Positions 53,151 through 62,559 are shown, counted from the first letter of the stretch. The stretch: DNA of 64,000 bases from Paracoccus sp041927875 (GCF_041927875.1 NZ_JBHFHN010000004.1), one strand, 5' to 3'. Notes: generated by a model from the sequence alone, not told the origin. A program made the numbers and translations.

Positions 53151-53270
53151 GCGAAATCTGACGGAAACGTCAGAAATGCTGCCTTTTCACGCGCGCGTGA
53201 TGGGTTGACAGCCCGGCGGCTGTGAACAAGTTACGGGGAACTGTCGCAGATTTTCCCCGGATGAGGCCCC

Positions 53271-56132
53271 ATGTCGCCTGCCCTGATCGCTGCCCTGCCG
53301 TTCATCGGCGCGCTGTTGCCCGGCCTGATGGTGCGGGCCGGACGCGATGCCGCCGCCCTTGCCGCTGGCAGCGCCACCCTGCTGGCGCTGATCGGCCTGA
53401 TGCTGCATGCCCCCACCGTGATGGCTGGCGGCGTGGTCGAGACCGGCTTCAGCTGGATCCCGCAACTGGGCCTGAACGCCAGCTTCCGCATCGACGGGCT
53501 GGGAATGCTATTTGCGCTGCTGATCCTGGGGATCGGCCTGCTGATCATCATCTATGCGCGCTATTACCTCTACAAGACCGACCCGGCGGGTCAGTTCTAC
53601 ACCTATCTGATGCTGTTCCAGGGCGCGATGGTGGGCATCGTCCTGTCCGACAACATCCTGATGTTGCTGATTTTCTGGGAACTGACATCGCTGTCGTCCT
53701 TCCTTCTGATCGGCTATTGGAAGCACCTGCCCGAGGGGCGTCAGGGCGCGCGGATGGCGCTTGCCGTCACCGGCATGGGCGGGCTGGCGATGATCGGGGG
53801 GATGCTGATCCTGGGCCAGATCGCGGGCACCTATGAAATCTCGGGGATTCTGGGTGCGCGCGACGCGATCCAGGCCAGCCCGTATTACCTGCCGGCGCTG
53901 ATCCTGATCTTGATCGGGGCCTTTACCAAATCGGCGCAGTTTCCGTTCCACTTCTGGTTGCCGCATGCCATGGCCGCGCCAACGCCGGTCAGCGCCTATC
54001 TGCATTCCGCCACGATGGTGAAAGCCGGTCTGTTCCTGATGGCGCGGCTGTGGCCGGTGCTGGCGGGCACGCCGGAATGGTTCTGGATTGTGGCCACCAC
54101 CGGCCTGATCACCATGGTGCTGGGCGCGACGATTGCCTTTTTCAAGGACGACCTCAAGGCGATCCTGGCGTTCTCGACCGTCTCGCACCTGGGCCTGATC
54201 ACCATGCTGCTGGGCCTGGGCACGCCCGCCGCCGCGACCGCTGCCGTGTTCCACATCATCAACCACGCGACCTTCAAGGCGGCGCTGTTCATGGGCGCGG
54301 GCATCGTCGATCATGAGACCGGCACCCGGTCGGTTCGCCGCCTGGGCGGTCTGGCGGGGCTGATGCCGATCACCTTCACCCTGGTCACGATCGCGGCGCT
54401 GTCGATGGCGGGCATTCCGCCGCTGAACGGTTTCCTGTCCAAGGAAATGATGCTTGAGGAAGCCGTCCACACGACCGGTTGGTTCGGCCCGGACTGGCTG
54501 TTCTATGTGCTGGCCACGGTCGGGGCGCTTTTCTCGGTCGGGTATTCGGCGCGGCTGATCGTGCAGCCCTTCCTGGGGCCGCAGCGCGACGATTACCCCA
54601 AGGCGCCGCATGATCCGGGCCTGGGCCTGTGGCTGTCGCCCGCCGTTCTGGTGGTGCTGGTCATCGCCATTGGGCTGATGCCGATGACGATTGCCGGGCC
54701 GCTGGTCAATGCCTCAGCCAGTGCCGTCACCGGCCAGGTGATCGAGGCCGAGCTGAAGCTGTGGCACGGCGTAAACCTGCCGCTGATGCTGTCGATCATC
54801 GCGGTGATCGGCGGGGTGATCCTGCTGGGCCTGCATCGCGGCCTGCAAGCGGCCTGGGATGCCATGCCCCGCCCCGAGGCGAAGGCGATCTTCGATGCGC
54901 TGACCGGGGCGCTGTCGCGCGCCGCGCGGGCCGTGACCGATGGCGTTCACAACGGGTCGATGTCGCGCGCGTTGGCGGTGTTCACCGTGGCGACGGTCGG
55001 CGCGGGCGCACTGGCCTTTGCCGGGGGCGTGCTGGCCCCGCCGACGCGGCCCCTGCTGGCGGTCGACCCGCTGCCCTTCATCGGCTGGGTGCTGCTGATG
55101 GTCGGCACGTTGTGCACGCTGGCCTTCCATCGCTATCGCCTGCTGTCCCTGGTGCTGGTCGGCATCGTCGGGCTGATCGTCTCGGTCGGGTTCGTCTATC
55201 TGTCGGCCCCTGACCTGGCGCTGACCCAGTTGACGGTCGAGGTGGTGACGGTGGTGCTGATGCTGCTGGCGCTGAACTTTCTGCCCAAGGTCACGCAGGT
55301 GGAAAGCAGTGCCGTCAAGCGCGCCGCCGATGGCGTGATCGCGGTGGTCGCGGGTCTGGGCATCGGCGGGCTGGCCTATGCACTGCTGCGCCGCGACTTT
55401 GCCTTTCCGTCGATTTCCGATTTCCACCTGGCCAACAGCTATACCGGGGGCGGCGGCACCAACGTCGTGAACGTCATCCTGGTCGACTTCCGCGGCTATG
55501 ATACCTTTGGCGAGATCATCGTGCTGGGCATCGCCGGCATGGCGATCTTCGCCCTGACCGAGACGCTGCTGTCTGGCGCATCGGGCCGCAAGCTGGCCAA
55601 TTGGGTGCATGATCAGGCCCGCGCGGGCGACCGCCACCCGATGATGCTGGTGGTGGCGACGCGGGTGATGATGCCGATCGCGGTGATGGTCGGCGCCTAT
55701 ATCTTCCTGCGCGGCCACAACCAGCCGGGCGGCGGCTTCATCGCCGGTCTGGTCGTCGCCATCGCGCTTTTGATGCAATACATGGCCTCGGGCTTTGCCT
55801 GGGCGCAGGAGCGGCAGCGCATCGTCTATCACGCGCTGATCGGCAGCGGCGTGGTGATCGCGGCGCTGACCGGCGTGGGGGCCTGGCTGGCGGATCGGCC
55901 GTTCCTGACCTCGGCCTTCGGCTATTTCCGCATTCCGCCGCTGGAAAAGTTCGAACTGGCGACGGCCATGGCCTTTGACCTGGGCGTGTTCCTGACCGTG
56001 GTGGGGGCGGTGATGCTGTCGCTTGCCTCGCTGTCGCGGATCGCGCGGCGGGCGGGCGAGACGGTGAATACCGAACCCATGGACATCGACCCGTCGGCCC
56101 CGCGCGCGGCCCAGATCAAAGGAGGCGAATGA
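53271..56132 (+). CDS. mrpA: Na+/H+ antiporter subunit MrpA fused with MrpB-like domain
   Basis: MrpA is the largest subunit of the Mrp sodium/proton antiporter, related to NuoL of complex I. The 953-residue protein has about twenty hydrophobic segments. The NuoL-like antiporter core contains FPFHFWLPHAMAAPTPVSAYLHSATMVKAG and a later proton-channel helix set (residues about 100-480). The C-terminal part (about 750-930) matches MrpB, with VGAYIFLRGHNQPGGGFIAGL, so the separate mrpB gene of many species is fused here. It starts after ACTGTCGC and a weak site. It begins the operon mrpA(B)CDEFG, in which all genes overlap or are separated by a few bases. Confidence 0.96.
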   Translation: MSPALIAALPFIGALLPGLMVRAGRDAAALAAGSATLLALIGLMLHAPTVMAGGVVETGFSWIPQLGLNASFRIDGLGMLFALLILGIGLLIIIYARYYLYKTDPAGQFYTYLMLFQGAMVGIVLSDNILMLLIFWELTSLSSFLLIGYWKHLPEGRQGARMALAVTGMGGLAMIGGMLILGQIAGTYEISGILGARDAIQASPYYLPALILILIGAFTKSAQFPFHFWLPHAMAAPTPVSAYLHSATMVKAGLFLMARLWPVLAGTPEWFWIVATTGLITMVLGATIAFFKDDLKAILAFSTVSHLGLITMLLGLGTPAAATAAVFHIINHATFKAALFMGAGIVDHETGTRSVRRLGGLAGLMPITFTLVTIAALSMAGIPPLNGFLSKEMMLEEAVHTTGWFGPDWLFYVLATVGALFSVGYSARLIVQPFLGPQRDDYPKAPHDPGLGLWLSPAVLVVLVIAIGLMPMTIAGPLVNASASAVTGQVIEAELKLWHGVNLPLMLSIIAVIGGVILLGLHRGLQAAWDAMPRPEAKAIFDALTGALSRAARAVTDGVHNGSMSRALAVFTVATVGAGALAFAGGVLAPPTRPLLAVDPLPFIGWVLLMVGTLCTLAFHRYRLLSLVLVGIVGLIVSVGFVYLSAPDLALTQLTVEVVTVVLMLLALNFLPKVTQVESSAVKRAADGVIAVVAGLGIGGLAYALLRRDFAFPSISDFHLANSYTGGGGTNVVNVILVDFRGYDTFGEIIVLGIAGMAIFALTETLLSGASGRKLANWVHDQARAGDRHPMMLVVATRVMMPIAVMVGAYIFLRGHNQPGGGFIAGLVVAIALLMQYMASGFAWAQERQRIVYHALIGSGVVIAALTGVGAWLADRPFLTSAFGYFRIPPLEKFELATAMAFDLGVFLTVVGAVMLSLASLSRIARRAGETVNTEPMDIDPSAPRAAQIKGGE

Positions 56133-56566
56133 TGGAGGCCCTTGTCGCCATTGCCATCGGCACGCTGACCGCAGCCGCCGTCTATCTGATCCTGCGGCTG
56201 CGCAGCTTTGCCGTGATCCTGGGCACGCTGCTGCTGAGCTACGCGATCAACATCTTCCTGTTCGCCAGCGGGCGTCTGGTCATCAACCGCCCGGCGATCC
56301 TGGACCCGGCGGCGCCCGGCTATGCCGACCCGCTGCCACAGGCGTTGGTGCTGACCGCCATCGTGATCGCCTTCGGCATGACCGCCGTGGTGGTGATGAT
56401 GGCGCTTGGCGCGTTTCTGGAGGGGGGCGACGACCGCATCGACATGCCCGATCCGGTCGCGCCCGCCCCGCCCCGCGCCCCCGCCGATCGCGGCGCGCGC
56501 GATGAAACCGACCCCGATCAGACCGCGCTTGGCGCACCCGAAGTCGCCCGAAAGGACCAGCCGTGA
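56132..56566 (+). CDS. mrpC: Na+/H+ antiporter subunit MrpC
   Basis: MrpC is the NuoK-like small subunit of the Mrp antiporter. The 144-residue protein has three hydrophobic helices and the NuoK-type IxxxLAxA pattern replaced by Mrp features: LRSFAVILGTLLLSYAINIFLFASGRLV. Its long hydrophilic C-terminal tail is Pro/Asp-rich and likely cytoplasmic. Two adjacent ATG codons (56129 and 56132) both overlap the mrpA end. AGGAGG is six bases before the second, which I prefer. Its stop codon overlaps the mrpD start. Confidence 0.93.
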   Translation: MEALVAIAIGTLTAAAVYLILRLRSFAVILGTLLLSYAINIFLFASGRLVINRPAILDPAAPGYADPLPQALVLTAIVIAFGMTAVVVMMALGAFLEGGDDRIDMPDPVAPAPPRAPADRGARDETDPDQTALGAPEVARKDQP

Positions 56567-58095
56567 ACCATTGGATCATTGCCCCTGTCGTTCTGCCCGC
56601 GTTGCTGGCGCCGCTGATCGTGCTGTTCATGCGCCACGACATCGTGCTGCAACGGGTGTTTTCGCTGGCGGGGACCATTGCGCTTGCGCTGATCTCGGTC
56701 GCGCTGCTGGTGATGGCATCCGACAATGTGATCGAGGTCTACCGCCTGGGTAACTGGCCCGCGCCGTTTGGCATCGTGCTGGTGCTGGACCGGCTGTCGG
56801 CGCTGATGGTGGCGCTGACGGCATGGCTGGCGGTGGCGGTGCAGGTCTATGCCATCGCCTCGGGCTGGGATCGGCGCGGCTGGCATTTCCATTCGCTGTG
56901 GCAGTTTCAGCTGATGGGCATCTGCGGCGCCTTCCTGACGGGCGACGCCTTCAACCTGTTCGTGTTCTTCGAGATCCTGTTGATCGCCAGCTATGGCCTG
57001 ATGGCGCATGGCGGCGGCGAAAAGCGGCTGCGCGCCTCGGTGCAATATGTGACCTACAACCTGATCGGATCGGCGCTGTTTCTGGTCGCGCTTGGCACGA
57101 TCTATGCGATCACCGGTACGCTGAACATGGCCGATCTTGCGGTCAAGGTCGCGCAATTGCCGCCCGGCGATGACGCGCTGATCCGGGTGGCGGCGCTGCT
57201 GTTGCTGCTGGTCTTTGCGGTCAAGGCGGCACTGGTGCCGGTGCATATGTGGCAGCCGGTGACCTATGGCCACGCGCCCGCGCCGGTGGCGGCGCTGTTC
57301 TCGATCATGACCAAGGTGGGGGTCTATGCGATCCTGCGCTTCTACACGATGATTTTTGCGCCCGACAGCGTGGCCGGACCCGCCGTGGCCGAGGTGCTGC
57401 TGCCCGCCGCCCTGGTGACGCTGGCGGTCGGCATGACCGGCGTGCTGGGCAGCCGCCATCTGGGCCGTATGACCGCCTTTGCGATCATCGGGTCGGTCGG
57501 CACGCTGATGATCGCCGTGGCGCAGTTCAGCCCGGCGGCGACGATGGCGGGGCTGTATTATCTGATCCATTCGACGCTGGCCGGGGCGGCGCTATTCCTG
57601 GTCATCGATCTGGTCGCGGCGCGGCGTGGGGCCACGGGCCTTTGGCGGGTGCCCGCGCCGCCGATCGCGCAGAACGGTCTGATCGCGGCGCTGTTCTTTG
57701 CCGCCGCCATCGCGATGGCCGGGATGCCGCCGATGCCGGGCTTTATCGGCAAGCTGATGATCCTTCAGGCCAGCCTTGCGAACCCGTGGTGGGTCTGGAT
57801 CTGGGCGGTGGTGCTGGTGACCTCGCTGATGGCGATCTACGGCATGGCCTCGGCCGGGTCGGATGTGTTCTGGCGCGCCCATGCGGTGCCGGCCGAGGGC
57901 CTGCCTGCGCCGCGCCCGGCCCTGCATCAGCCGACCAGCCCGGCGACGGCCTTCGGCGCAGTGATCGCGCTGCTGGCGGCCCTGGCGGTGCTGGTCGTCG
58001 TCGCTGGCCCTGTCACCGACTGGCTGGCCCAGACCGCGACCCAGATCCACAACCCGGCGGGTTACATCGCCGCCGTGCTGACGAACCAGGGGTAA
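56563..58095 (+). CDS. mrpD: Na+/H+ antiporter subunit MrpD
   Basis: MrpD is the second NuoL/M/N-related subunit of the Mrp antiporter. The 510-residue protein has about fourteen hydrophobic segments, with the antiporter core AFNLFVFFEILLIASYGLMAHGG and VKAALVPVHMWQPVTYGHAPAPVAALFS, where a Lys and a Pro in the middle of membrane helices form the proton path. It starts with GTG at 56563, overlapping the mrpC stop codon; AAAGGACC precedes it. It is followed after three bases by mrpE. Confidence 0.94.
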   Translation: MNHWIIAPVVLPALLAPLIVLFMRHDIVLQRVFSLAGTIALALISVALLVMASDNVIEVYRLGNWPAPFGIVLVLDRLSALMVALTAWLAVAVQVYAIASGWDRRGWHFHSLWQFQLMGICGAFLTGDAFNLFVFFEILLIASYGLMAHGGGEKRLRASVQYVTYNLIGSALFLVALGTIYAITGTLNMADLAVKVAQLPPGDDALIRVAALLLLLVFAVKAALVPVHMWQPVTYGHAPAPVAALFSIMTKVGVYAILRFYTMIFAPDSVAGPAVAEVLLPAALVTLAVGMTGVLGSRHLGRMTAFAIIGSVGTLMIAVAQFSPAATMAGLYYLIHSTLAGAALFLVIDLVAARRGATGLWRVPAPPIAQNGLIAALFFAAAIAMAGMPPMPGFIGKLMILQASLANPWWVWIWAVVLVTSLMAIYGMASAGSDVFWRAHAVPAEGLPAPRPALHQPTSPATAFGAVIALLAALAVLVVVAGPVTDWLAQTATQIHNPAGYIAAVLTNQG

Positions 58096-58098
58096 ACC

Positions 58099-58590
58099 AT
58101 GCTGCGACGCCTGCTGCCTCATCCCTTTCTGACGCTGCTGTTGACGCTGACCTGGCTGATGCTGGTCAACCGGCTGTCGCTGGAATCGCTGATCTTCGGC
58201 CTGATCCTTGGCCTGATCATCCCGGCGATGACCGCGCCCTATTGGCCCGACCGGGCGCGGATCCGCAACATTCCGGCGATCGTCAGCTATGTGCTGATCG
58301 TGCTTTACGACATCGTGGTGTCGAATATCGTGGTGGCCCGCATCGTGCTGTTCACCCCGAACCGCGACCTGCGCCCGGCCTGGGTGACCGTGCCGCTGGA
58401 CCTGCGCAGCCCCGAGGCGATCACCGTGCTGGCCGGCACCATTACGCTGACGCCCGGCACCGTCACCGCCGACTTGGCCGAGGATGGCCGCAGCCTGCTG
58501 ATCCATTGCCTGCACGCGCCCGACCCCGCTTCGGTCATCACCGACATCAAGTCGCGCTATGAGGCCCGCCTGAAGGAGATTTTCGAATGA
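58099..58590 (+). CDS. mrpE: Na+/H+ antiporter subunit MrpE
   Basis: The 163-residue MrpE has two N-terminal hydrophobic helices (LLTLTWLMLVNRLSLESLIFGLILGLIIPAMT) and a conserved cytoplasmic domain. That domain contains YVLIVLYDIVVSNIVVARIVL, VTVPLDLRSPEAITVLAGTITLTPGTVT and LIHCLHAPDP, as in the family. It is the only Mrp subunit with no complex I relative. Spacing to mrpD is three bases, and it overlaps mrpF by four. Confidence 0.94.
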   Translation: MLRRLLPHPFLTLLLTLTWLMLVNRLSLESLIFGLILGLIIPAMTAPYWPDRARIRNIPAIVSYVLIVLYDIVVSNIVVARIVLFTPNRDLRPAWVTVPLDLRSPEAITVLAGTITLTPGTVTADLAEDGRSLLIHCLHAPDPASVITDIKSRYEARLKEIFE

Positions 58591-58856
58591 TCCTTGCCGC
58601 GCTATATTTCGCCTTTGCCTGCTTTGGCCTGGGGCTGGTGCTGACCGGCTATCGCATCGTCTATGCGCCGGGCGTGTCCGACCGGGTGCTGGCGCTGGAT
58701 ACGCTGGTCATCAACTTCATCGCCATCATCATCCTGTATGGCATCCTTCAGGGATCGGCGATGTATTTTGAAACCACGCTGCTGTTCGCAATGGTCGGCT
58801 TTGTGTCGACTGTGGCCTATGCCAAGTTCATCCTGCGCGGCGACGTGATCGAATAG
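58587..58856 (+). CDS. mrpF: Na+/H+ antiporter subunit MrpF
   Basis: MrpF is the smallest Mrp subunit, 89 residues with three hydrophobic helices and a conserved RIVYAPGVSDRVLALDTL that carries an Arg-Asp pair in or near the membrane. Its end AYAKFILRGDVIE is the usual family ending. The ATG overlaps the mrpE stop codon. Confidence 0.95.
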   Translation: MILAALYFAFACFGLGLVLTGYRIVYAPGVSDRVLALDTLVINFIAIIILYGILQGSAMYFETTLLFAMVGFVSTVAYAKFILRGDVIE

Positions 58857-58865
58857 GGGGCGATA

Positions 58866-59330
58866 ATGCAGTTGATTGCGGAAATCCTGATCTCGGCCAT
58901 GCTGGTGATCGCCGGTGTGTTCGGGCTGGTCGGATCGCTGGGGCTGGTCAAGCTGCCCGATCCGATGACGCGGCTTCACGCGCCGACCAAGGCGACGACG
59001 CTGGGCGTGGGTGGGGCGCTGATCGCCTCGATGCTGTATTTCTGGACGCAGAAGGGCATCTTTACCTTTCATGAGCTGCTGATCACCCTGTTCCTGTTCC
59101 TGACCGCGCCGATCACCGGGCATTTCATCGCCAAGTCGCATCTGCACTGGAACTGGCGGCAGCGCGACCTGTCGCGGGCGGCGGGCAATGTCGACTGGGC
59201 GACCTATGGCGACAGCGCCGCCGAGGCCGACCGCCCGACCGGCGCGACCGCCACCGGCAAGCTGCCCGAGGGGCGCGGCCATGGTGACACCGCCCCGGCG
59301 GTGCCGACGATCCTGCGCGCCCCCGACTAG
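58866..59330 (+). CDS. mrpG: Na+/H+ antiporter subunit MrpG
   Basis: MrpG ends the Mrp operon. The 154-residue protein has three hydrophobic helices with FGLVGSLGLVKLPDPMTRLHAPTKATTLGVGG, the family signature. Its C-terminal tail is longer than usual and hydrophilic. GGGGGCGATA before the ATG is a good ribosome binding site. All Mrp subunits of the complex are then present: A/B fusion, C, D, E, F and G. The complete complex exports Na+ and keeps pH balance under alkaline or salt stress. Confidence 0.94.
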   Translation: MQLIAEILISAMLVIAGVFGLVGSLGLVKLPDPMTRLHAPTKATTLGVGGALIASMLYFWTQKGIFTFHELLITLFLFLTAPITGHFIAKSHLHWNWRQRDLSRAAGNVDWATYGDSAAEADRPTGATATGKLPEGRGHGDTAPAVPTILRAPD

Positions 59331-59350
59331 GCCGTGCCGCCACGGTCAGC

Positions 59351-59378
59351 TTGACCGGCAGCGGCGCTTGGCTAAGCT
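59351..59378 (+). promoter_or_regulatory. Candidate promoter for the aminotransferase-GS-like pair
   Basis: TTGACC at 59351-59356 and TAAGCT at 59373-59378 are 16 bases apart. The expected transcription start near 59385 leaves an 18-base leader before the ATG at 59403. It lies after mrpG. Confidence 0.4.
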
Positions 59379-59402
59379 GTGGCCCACCAGACAGGTGGCA
59401 GA

Positions 59403-60785
59403 ATGACGGCGCAGACATCCAATCTGGGCGGTGTTGATCCCGCCCGCCTGGCCAAATTGGCCCAAAAGGCCGGGCGCGATTATGCCGCCGCCCGCCCCAA
59501 GACGCGCAAGGCTTTGCGCGATCATGCGGGCGATTGGCTGAATGGCGTGCCGATGCACTGGATGCGCGACTGGCCGCAGCCGTTTCCGATGATCGTCGCC
59601 CATGCGCAGGATGCGACGATCACCGATCTGGACGGCCACCATATCGACGATTTCTGTCTGGGCGATACCGGCGCGATGTTCGGCCATTCGCCGCCCGCCG
59701 TGACCCGTGCGATCCGCGCCCAGGCCCGGCAGGGGCTGGCGACGATGCTGCCCACGCCGGATGCGCTGGCCGTGGGTCAGGCGCTGTCGCACCGCTTTGG
59801 CCGGATGCGGTGGCAGGTCGCCACGACCGCCACCGATGCCAACCGCTTTGCCCTGCGCGTGGCCCGCGCCGTGACCGGCAAGCCCAAGGTGCTGGTGTTC
59901 AACGGCTGCTATCACGGCACCGTGGATGAGGCGATGGTCTGTCTGGACGACACCGGCCACACCGCCGCCCGCCCCGGTCTGGTCGGACAGGCCGCTGATC
60001 TGACCGAAACCGCCGTGGTCGTCGAGTTCAACGACATCGAGGCCGTCCGCGTCGCCCTGGCACAGGGTGACATCGCCGCCCTGCTGACCGAGCCGGTGAT
60101 GACCAATTCCTGCATGGTGCTGCCCGATGCCGGGTTCCACGACGGCCTGCGCAAGCTGACCCGCGAACATGACGCGCTGCTGATCATCGACGAAACCCAC
60201 AGCCAGTCCTCGGGTCTGGGCGGCTATGCGCGCGTCCACAGCCTGTCGCCCGACATTCTGGTGATCGGCAAATGTATCGCCGGGGGGATGCCCGCCGCAG
60301 TCTGGGGAATGACGCCCGCGCTGGCCGAACGCTTTGCCGCCTATGATGCAGCCCGCCCGGCGGGGCATTCAGGCATGGGCACCACGCTGTCGGCCAACCC
60401 GATGCAGATGGCCTGCCTGCGCGCCACGCTGGACAAGGTGGCGACGCGCAAGGCCTTTGCCCGGATGGAAACAGGCGCCGCCCGGCTGGAGTCCGGCCTT
60501 GCCGCCGCCATCACCCGCCACAAGGCCCCCTGGCATGTCGTGCGCGTGGGTGCGCGGGTCGAGTTCATCTGTTGGCCCGACCGGCTGAAGAACGGGGCCG
60601 AGGCCGCCCGCGCCCATGCCCCCCAAGTCGAGGCCGTGGTTCACGCCATGCTGCTGAACCGGCGCTGCCTGATCGCGCCGTTCCACAACATGATGCTGGT
60701 CAGCCCGGTCACATCGACCGCCCAGATCGACCGGCTGATCGCCGCATTTGACGCGGTTCTGGCCGCGCTGTTCAAGGACAAGTGA
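59403..60785 (+). CDS. Class III PLP aminotransferase
   Basis: The 460-residue enzyme has the fold of class III (omega) aminotransferases and glutamate-1-semialdehyde aminomutases. It shows LGDTGAMFGHSPPAV, NGCYHGT, LLTEPVMTN, the PLP Asp in LIIDETHS and the Lys in VIGKCIAGGMPAAVWG. The start Met at 59403 is chosen with a weak site before it. The next gene is a glutamine-synthetase-like enzyme, two bases after its stop, so the two form a pair that may act on polyamines or other amines. The exact substrate is open. Confidence 0.85.
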   Translation: MTAQTSNLGGVDPARLAKLAQKAGRDYAAARPKTRKALRDHAGDWLNGVPMHWMRDWPQPFPMIVAHAQDATITDLDGHHIDDFCLGDTGAMFGHSPPAVTRAIRAQARQGLATMLPTPDALAVGQALSHRFGRMRWQVATTATDANRFALRVARAVTGKPKVLVFNGCYHGTVDEAMVCLDDTGHTAARPGLVGQAADLTETAVVVEFNDIEAVRVALAQGDIAALLTEPVMTNSCMVLPDAGFHDGLRKLTREHDALLIIDETHSQSSGLGGYARVHSLSPDILVIGKCIAGGMPAAVWGMTPALAERFAAYDAARPAGHSGMGTTLSANPMQMACLRATLDKVATRKAFARMETGAARLESGLAAAITRHKAPWHVVRVGARVEFICWPDRLKNGAEAARAHAPQVEAVVHAMLLNRRCLIAPFHNMMLVSPVTSTAQIDRLIAAFDAVLAALFKDK

Positions 60786-60786
60786 T

Positions 60787-62169
60787 ATGACCTGCCCCTC
60801 GGGTGCCTCGATTGACGAGGCCCGCGCCTTTCTGGCGGCCCATCCCCAGATCGAAGCCATCGACATCGTGCTGACCGACGCCAATGGCATCGGGCGCGGC
60901 AAGATCATCCGCCGTCACGAATTGGAAGGGCTTTATTCCGGCGGGCGGCATCTGCCGATCTCGATCCTGGGGTTGGACATCTGCGGCGAGGACGTGCATG
61001 AAACCGGGCTGATCTGGGATCAGGGCGATGGCGATCTGCGCGCCTGGCCGATCCCCGGCACGCTGGCGCCGCTGCATGGCACCAATCCCGCGCGGGGCGA
61101 GGTGCTGATGAGCCTGTATCACCTGGATGGCACCCCGATGACATCCGACCCGCGTCACGCGCTGGCCCGGCAGGTGCAGGCGCTGGCCGACCGGGGCCTG
61201 CACCCCTGCGGCGCGTTCGAGTTGGAGTTCTTTCTGCTGGACCCTGACCTTGATCAGGACGGCTATGCCCGCCCCGCCGCCGCCGTGCTGGACGGTCGCC
61301 GGTCGATGAAAACCGAGGTCTATTCCGTCGATCACCTGCACGGGATGGAGCCGCTGTTTTCCGACATCTATGCCGCCGCCGAGGCCATGGGCATCCGCGC
61401 CGAGACGGTGATTTCGGAATATGCGCCGGGCCAGTATGAACTGACGCTGCATTACCGCACCAATGTGATGCAGGCGGCGGATGACCTGATCCGGCTGAAA
61501 CGCATCGTCCGCCTTCAGGCCCGCCGCCATGGCGTGACCGCCTGTTTCATGGCCAAGCCGATCGAGCGTTACGCCGGGTCGGGGATGCATTTCCATGTGT
61601 CGCTGCTGGATGATGCGGGCCAGAACGTCTTTGCCGAGCCGGTCGAAGGCGAATGGGTGCCGAACCTGCTGCACGCCCTGGGCGGGATGCGGGCGACGAT
61701 GGGGGAATCCATGTTGGTGTTCGCGCCCCATGCGAACAGTTGGCGGCGGTTTGCCAACCAATCCTATGCGCCGGTCAGCCCGAATTGGGGGGTGAACAAC
61801 CGATCTGTGGCGCTGCGCATTCCGGCGGGCGACATCAAGGCGCGGCGCATCGAACATCGCCCCGCCGGTGTCGATGCCAACCCCTATCTGGTCGGCGCCA
61901 CGGTTCTGGCTGCGATCCGGCACGGGTTGGAGGGGCGGATCGACCCCGGCCCCGAAACGCGCGGCAACGGCTATGAAGGCGACGACAGCCTGCCCATCCC
62001 CGGCGACTGGCGCGAGGCGATCCGCGCCGCGCAAGCCTCCGATTTCCTGAAAGACGCCTTGGGCGCGGACATGCACCGCACCTTCTGTGCCATCAAGGCC
62101 GCCGAATATGCCCGCGTCGCCCGCACCATCGCGGATGTCGATTACGACCTGTATCTGCACACGGTCTAG
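60787..62169 (+). CDS. Glutamine-synthetase-like ligase, gamma-glutamylputrescine synthetase type
   Basis: The 460-residue enzyme belongs to the type of glutamine-synthetase relatives that includes PuuA, which joins glutamate to putrescine, and other gamma-glutamyl-amine synthetases. Seen in the sequence: an N-terminal beta-grasp region with VLTDANGIGRGKII, metal ligands in GAFELEFFLLDPD and VISEYAPGQYELTL, the ATP region AGSGMHFHVSLLDD, NQSYAPVSPNWGVNNRSVALRIP and HRPAGVDANPYLV. It lacks the Tyr adenylylation loop of GlnA. It is two bases after the aminotransferase gene. The pair may be a polyamine-use module; substrate not proven. Confidence 0.85.
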   Translation: MTCPSGASIDEARAFLAAHPQIEAIDIVLTDANGIGRGKIIRRHELEGLYSGGRHLPISILGLDICGEDVHETGLIWDQGDGDLRAWPIPGTLAPLHGTNPARGEVLMSLYHLDGTPMTSDPRHALARQVQALADRGLHPCGAFELEFFLLDPDLDQDGYARPAAAVLDGRRSMKTEVYSVDHLHGMEPLFSDIYAAAEAMGIRAETVISEYAPGQYELTLHYRTNVMQAADDLIRLKRIVRLQARRHGVTACFMAKPIERYAGSGMHFHVSLLDDAGQNVFAEPVEGEWVPNLLHALGGMRATMGESMLVFAPHANSWRRFANQSYAPVSPNWGVNNRSVALRIPAGDIKARRIEHRPAGVDANPYLVGATVLAAIRHGLEGRIDPGPETRGNGYEGDDSLPIPGDWREAIRAAQASDFLKDALGADMHRTFCAIKAAEYARVARTIADVDYDLYLHTV

Positions 62170-62178
62170 CCGGGCATG

Positions 62179-62209
62179 AAAAAACCGGGGCAAGCGCGCT
62201 TGCCCCGGC
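62179..62209 (-). terminator. Intrinsic terminator for the DUF6280-like gene (minus strand)
   Basis: GCCGGGGCAAGC pairs with GCTTGCCCCGG in a near-perfect stem, and on the minus strand TTTTTT follows. It ends the minus-strand gene at 62233 and lies just after the GS-like gene, which it may also serve in reverse. Confidence 0.8.
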
Positions 62210-62232
62210 TGCATCTGCGCGGTGGCGCAGGA

Positions 62233-62559
62233 TCAGGCGGCTTCGGCCTCGTCCATCTCGGCCAGCATCCGGCGTTCGCTTTCCTCGCGCGACAGCGCAA
62301 CCGAGGTGCGAACACCCTTGGACACGAACTCCATCAGGCCCTTGACCACACGTTCATTGGGGTCGATGCCCGCGCAGGACAGCACTTCGCGCCCGTCGCG
62401 CGACCGCGCCCAACGGGCGATCTGTTCCGGGCCATTGCCATATTTCTTGTCGTCGGCGATGGCGTCATCCAGCGCAGCCAGAACGACGGCGGCAAACAGC
62501 TTGCGCGCACGCTGGCCTTGTTCATAGTTGAACGCCGACCCGTCAACAAAATCACGCAT
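62233..62559 (-). CDS. DUF6280-like conserved protein of unknown function
   Basis: The 108-residue cytoplasmic protein is one of a group I associate with Rhodobacteraceae (DUF6280), with no known role. It has no membrane segment or signal peptide. Its sequence is helical and charged: QRARKLFAAVVLAALDDAIADDKKYG, QIARWARSRDGREVLSCAGIDP. It ends in a run of acidic residues with Glu-Ala-Glu-Ala. The ATG at 62559 gives the start, with AAGGACC upstream. It is alone, with its own terminator, and is divergent from efp. Confidence 0.72.
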   Translation of the reverse strand: MRDFVDGSAFNYEQGQRARKLFAAVVLAALDDAIADDKKYGNGPEQIARWARSRDGREVLSCAGIDPNERVVKGLMEFVSKGVRTSVALSREESERRMLAEMDEAEAA

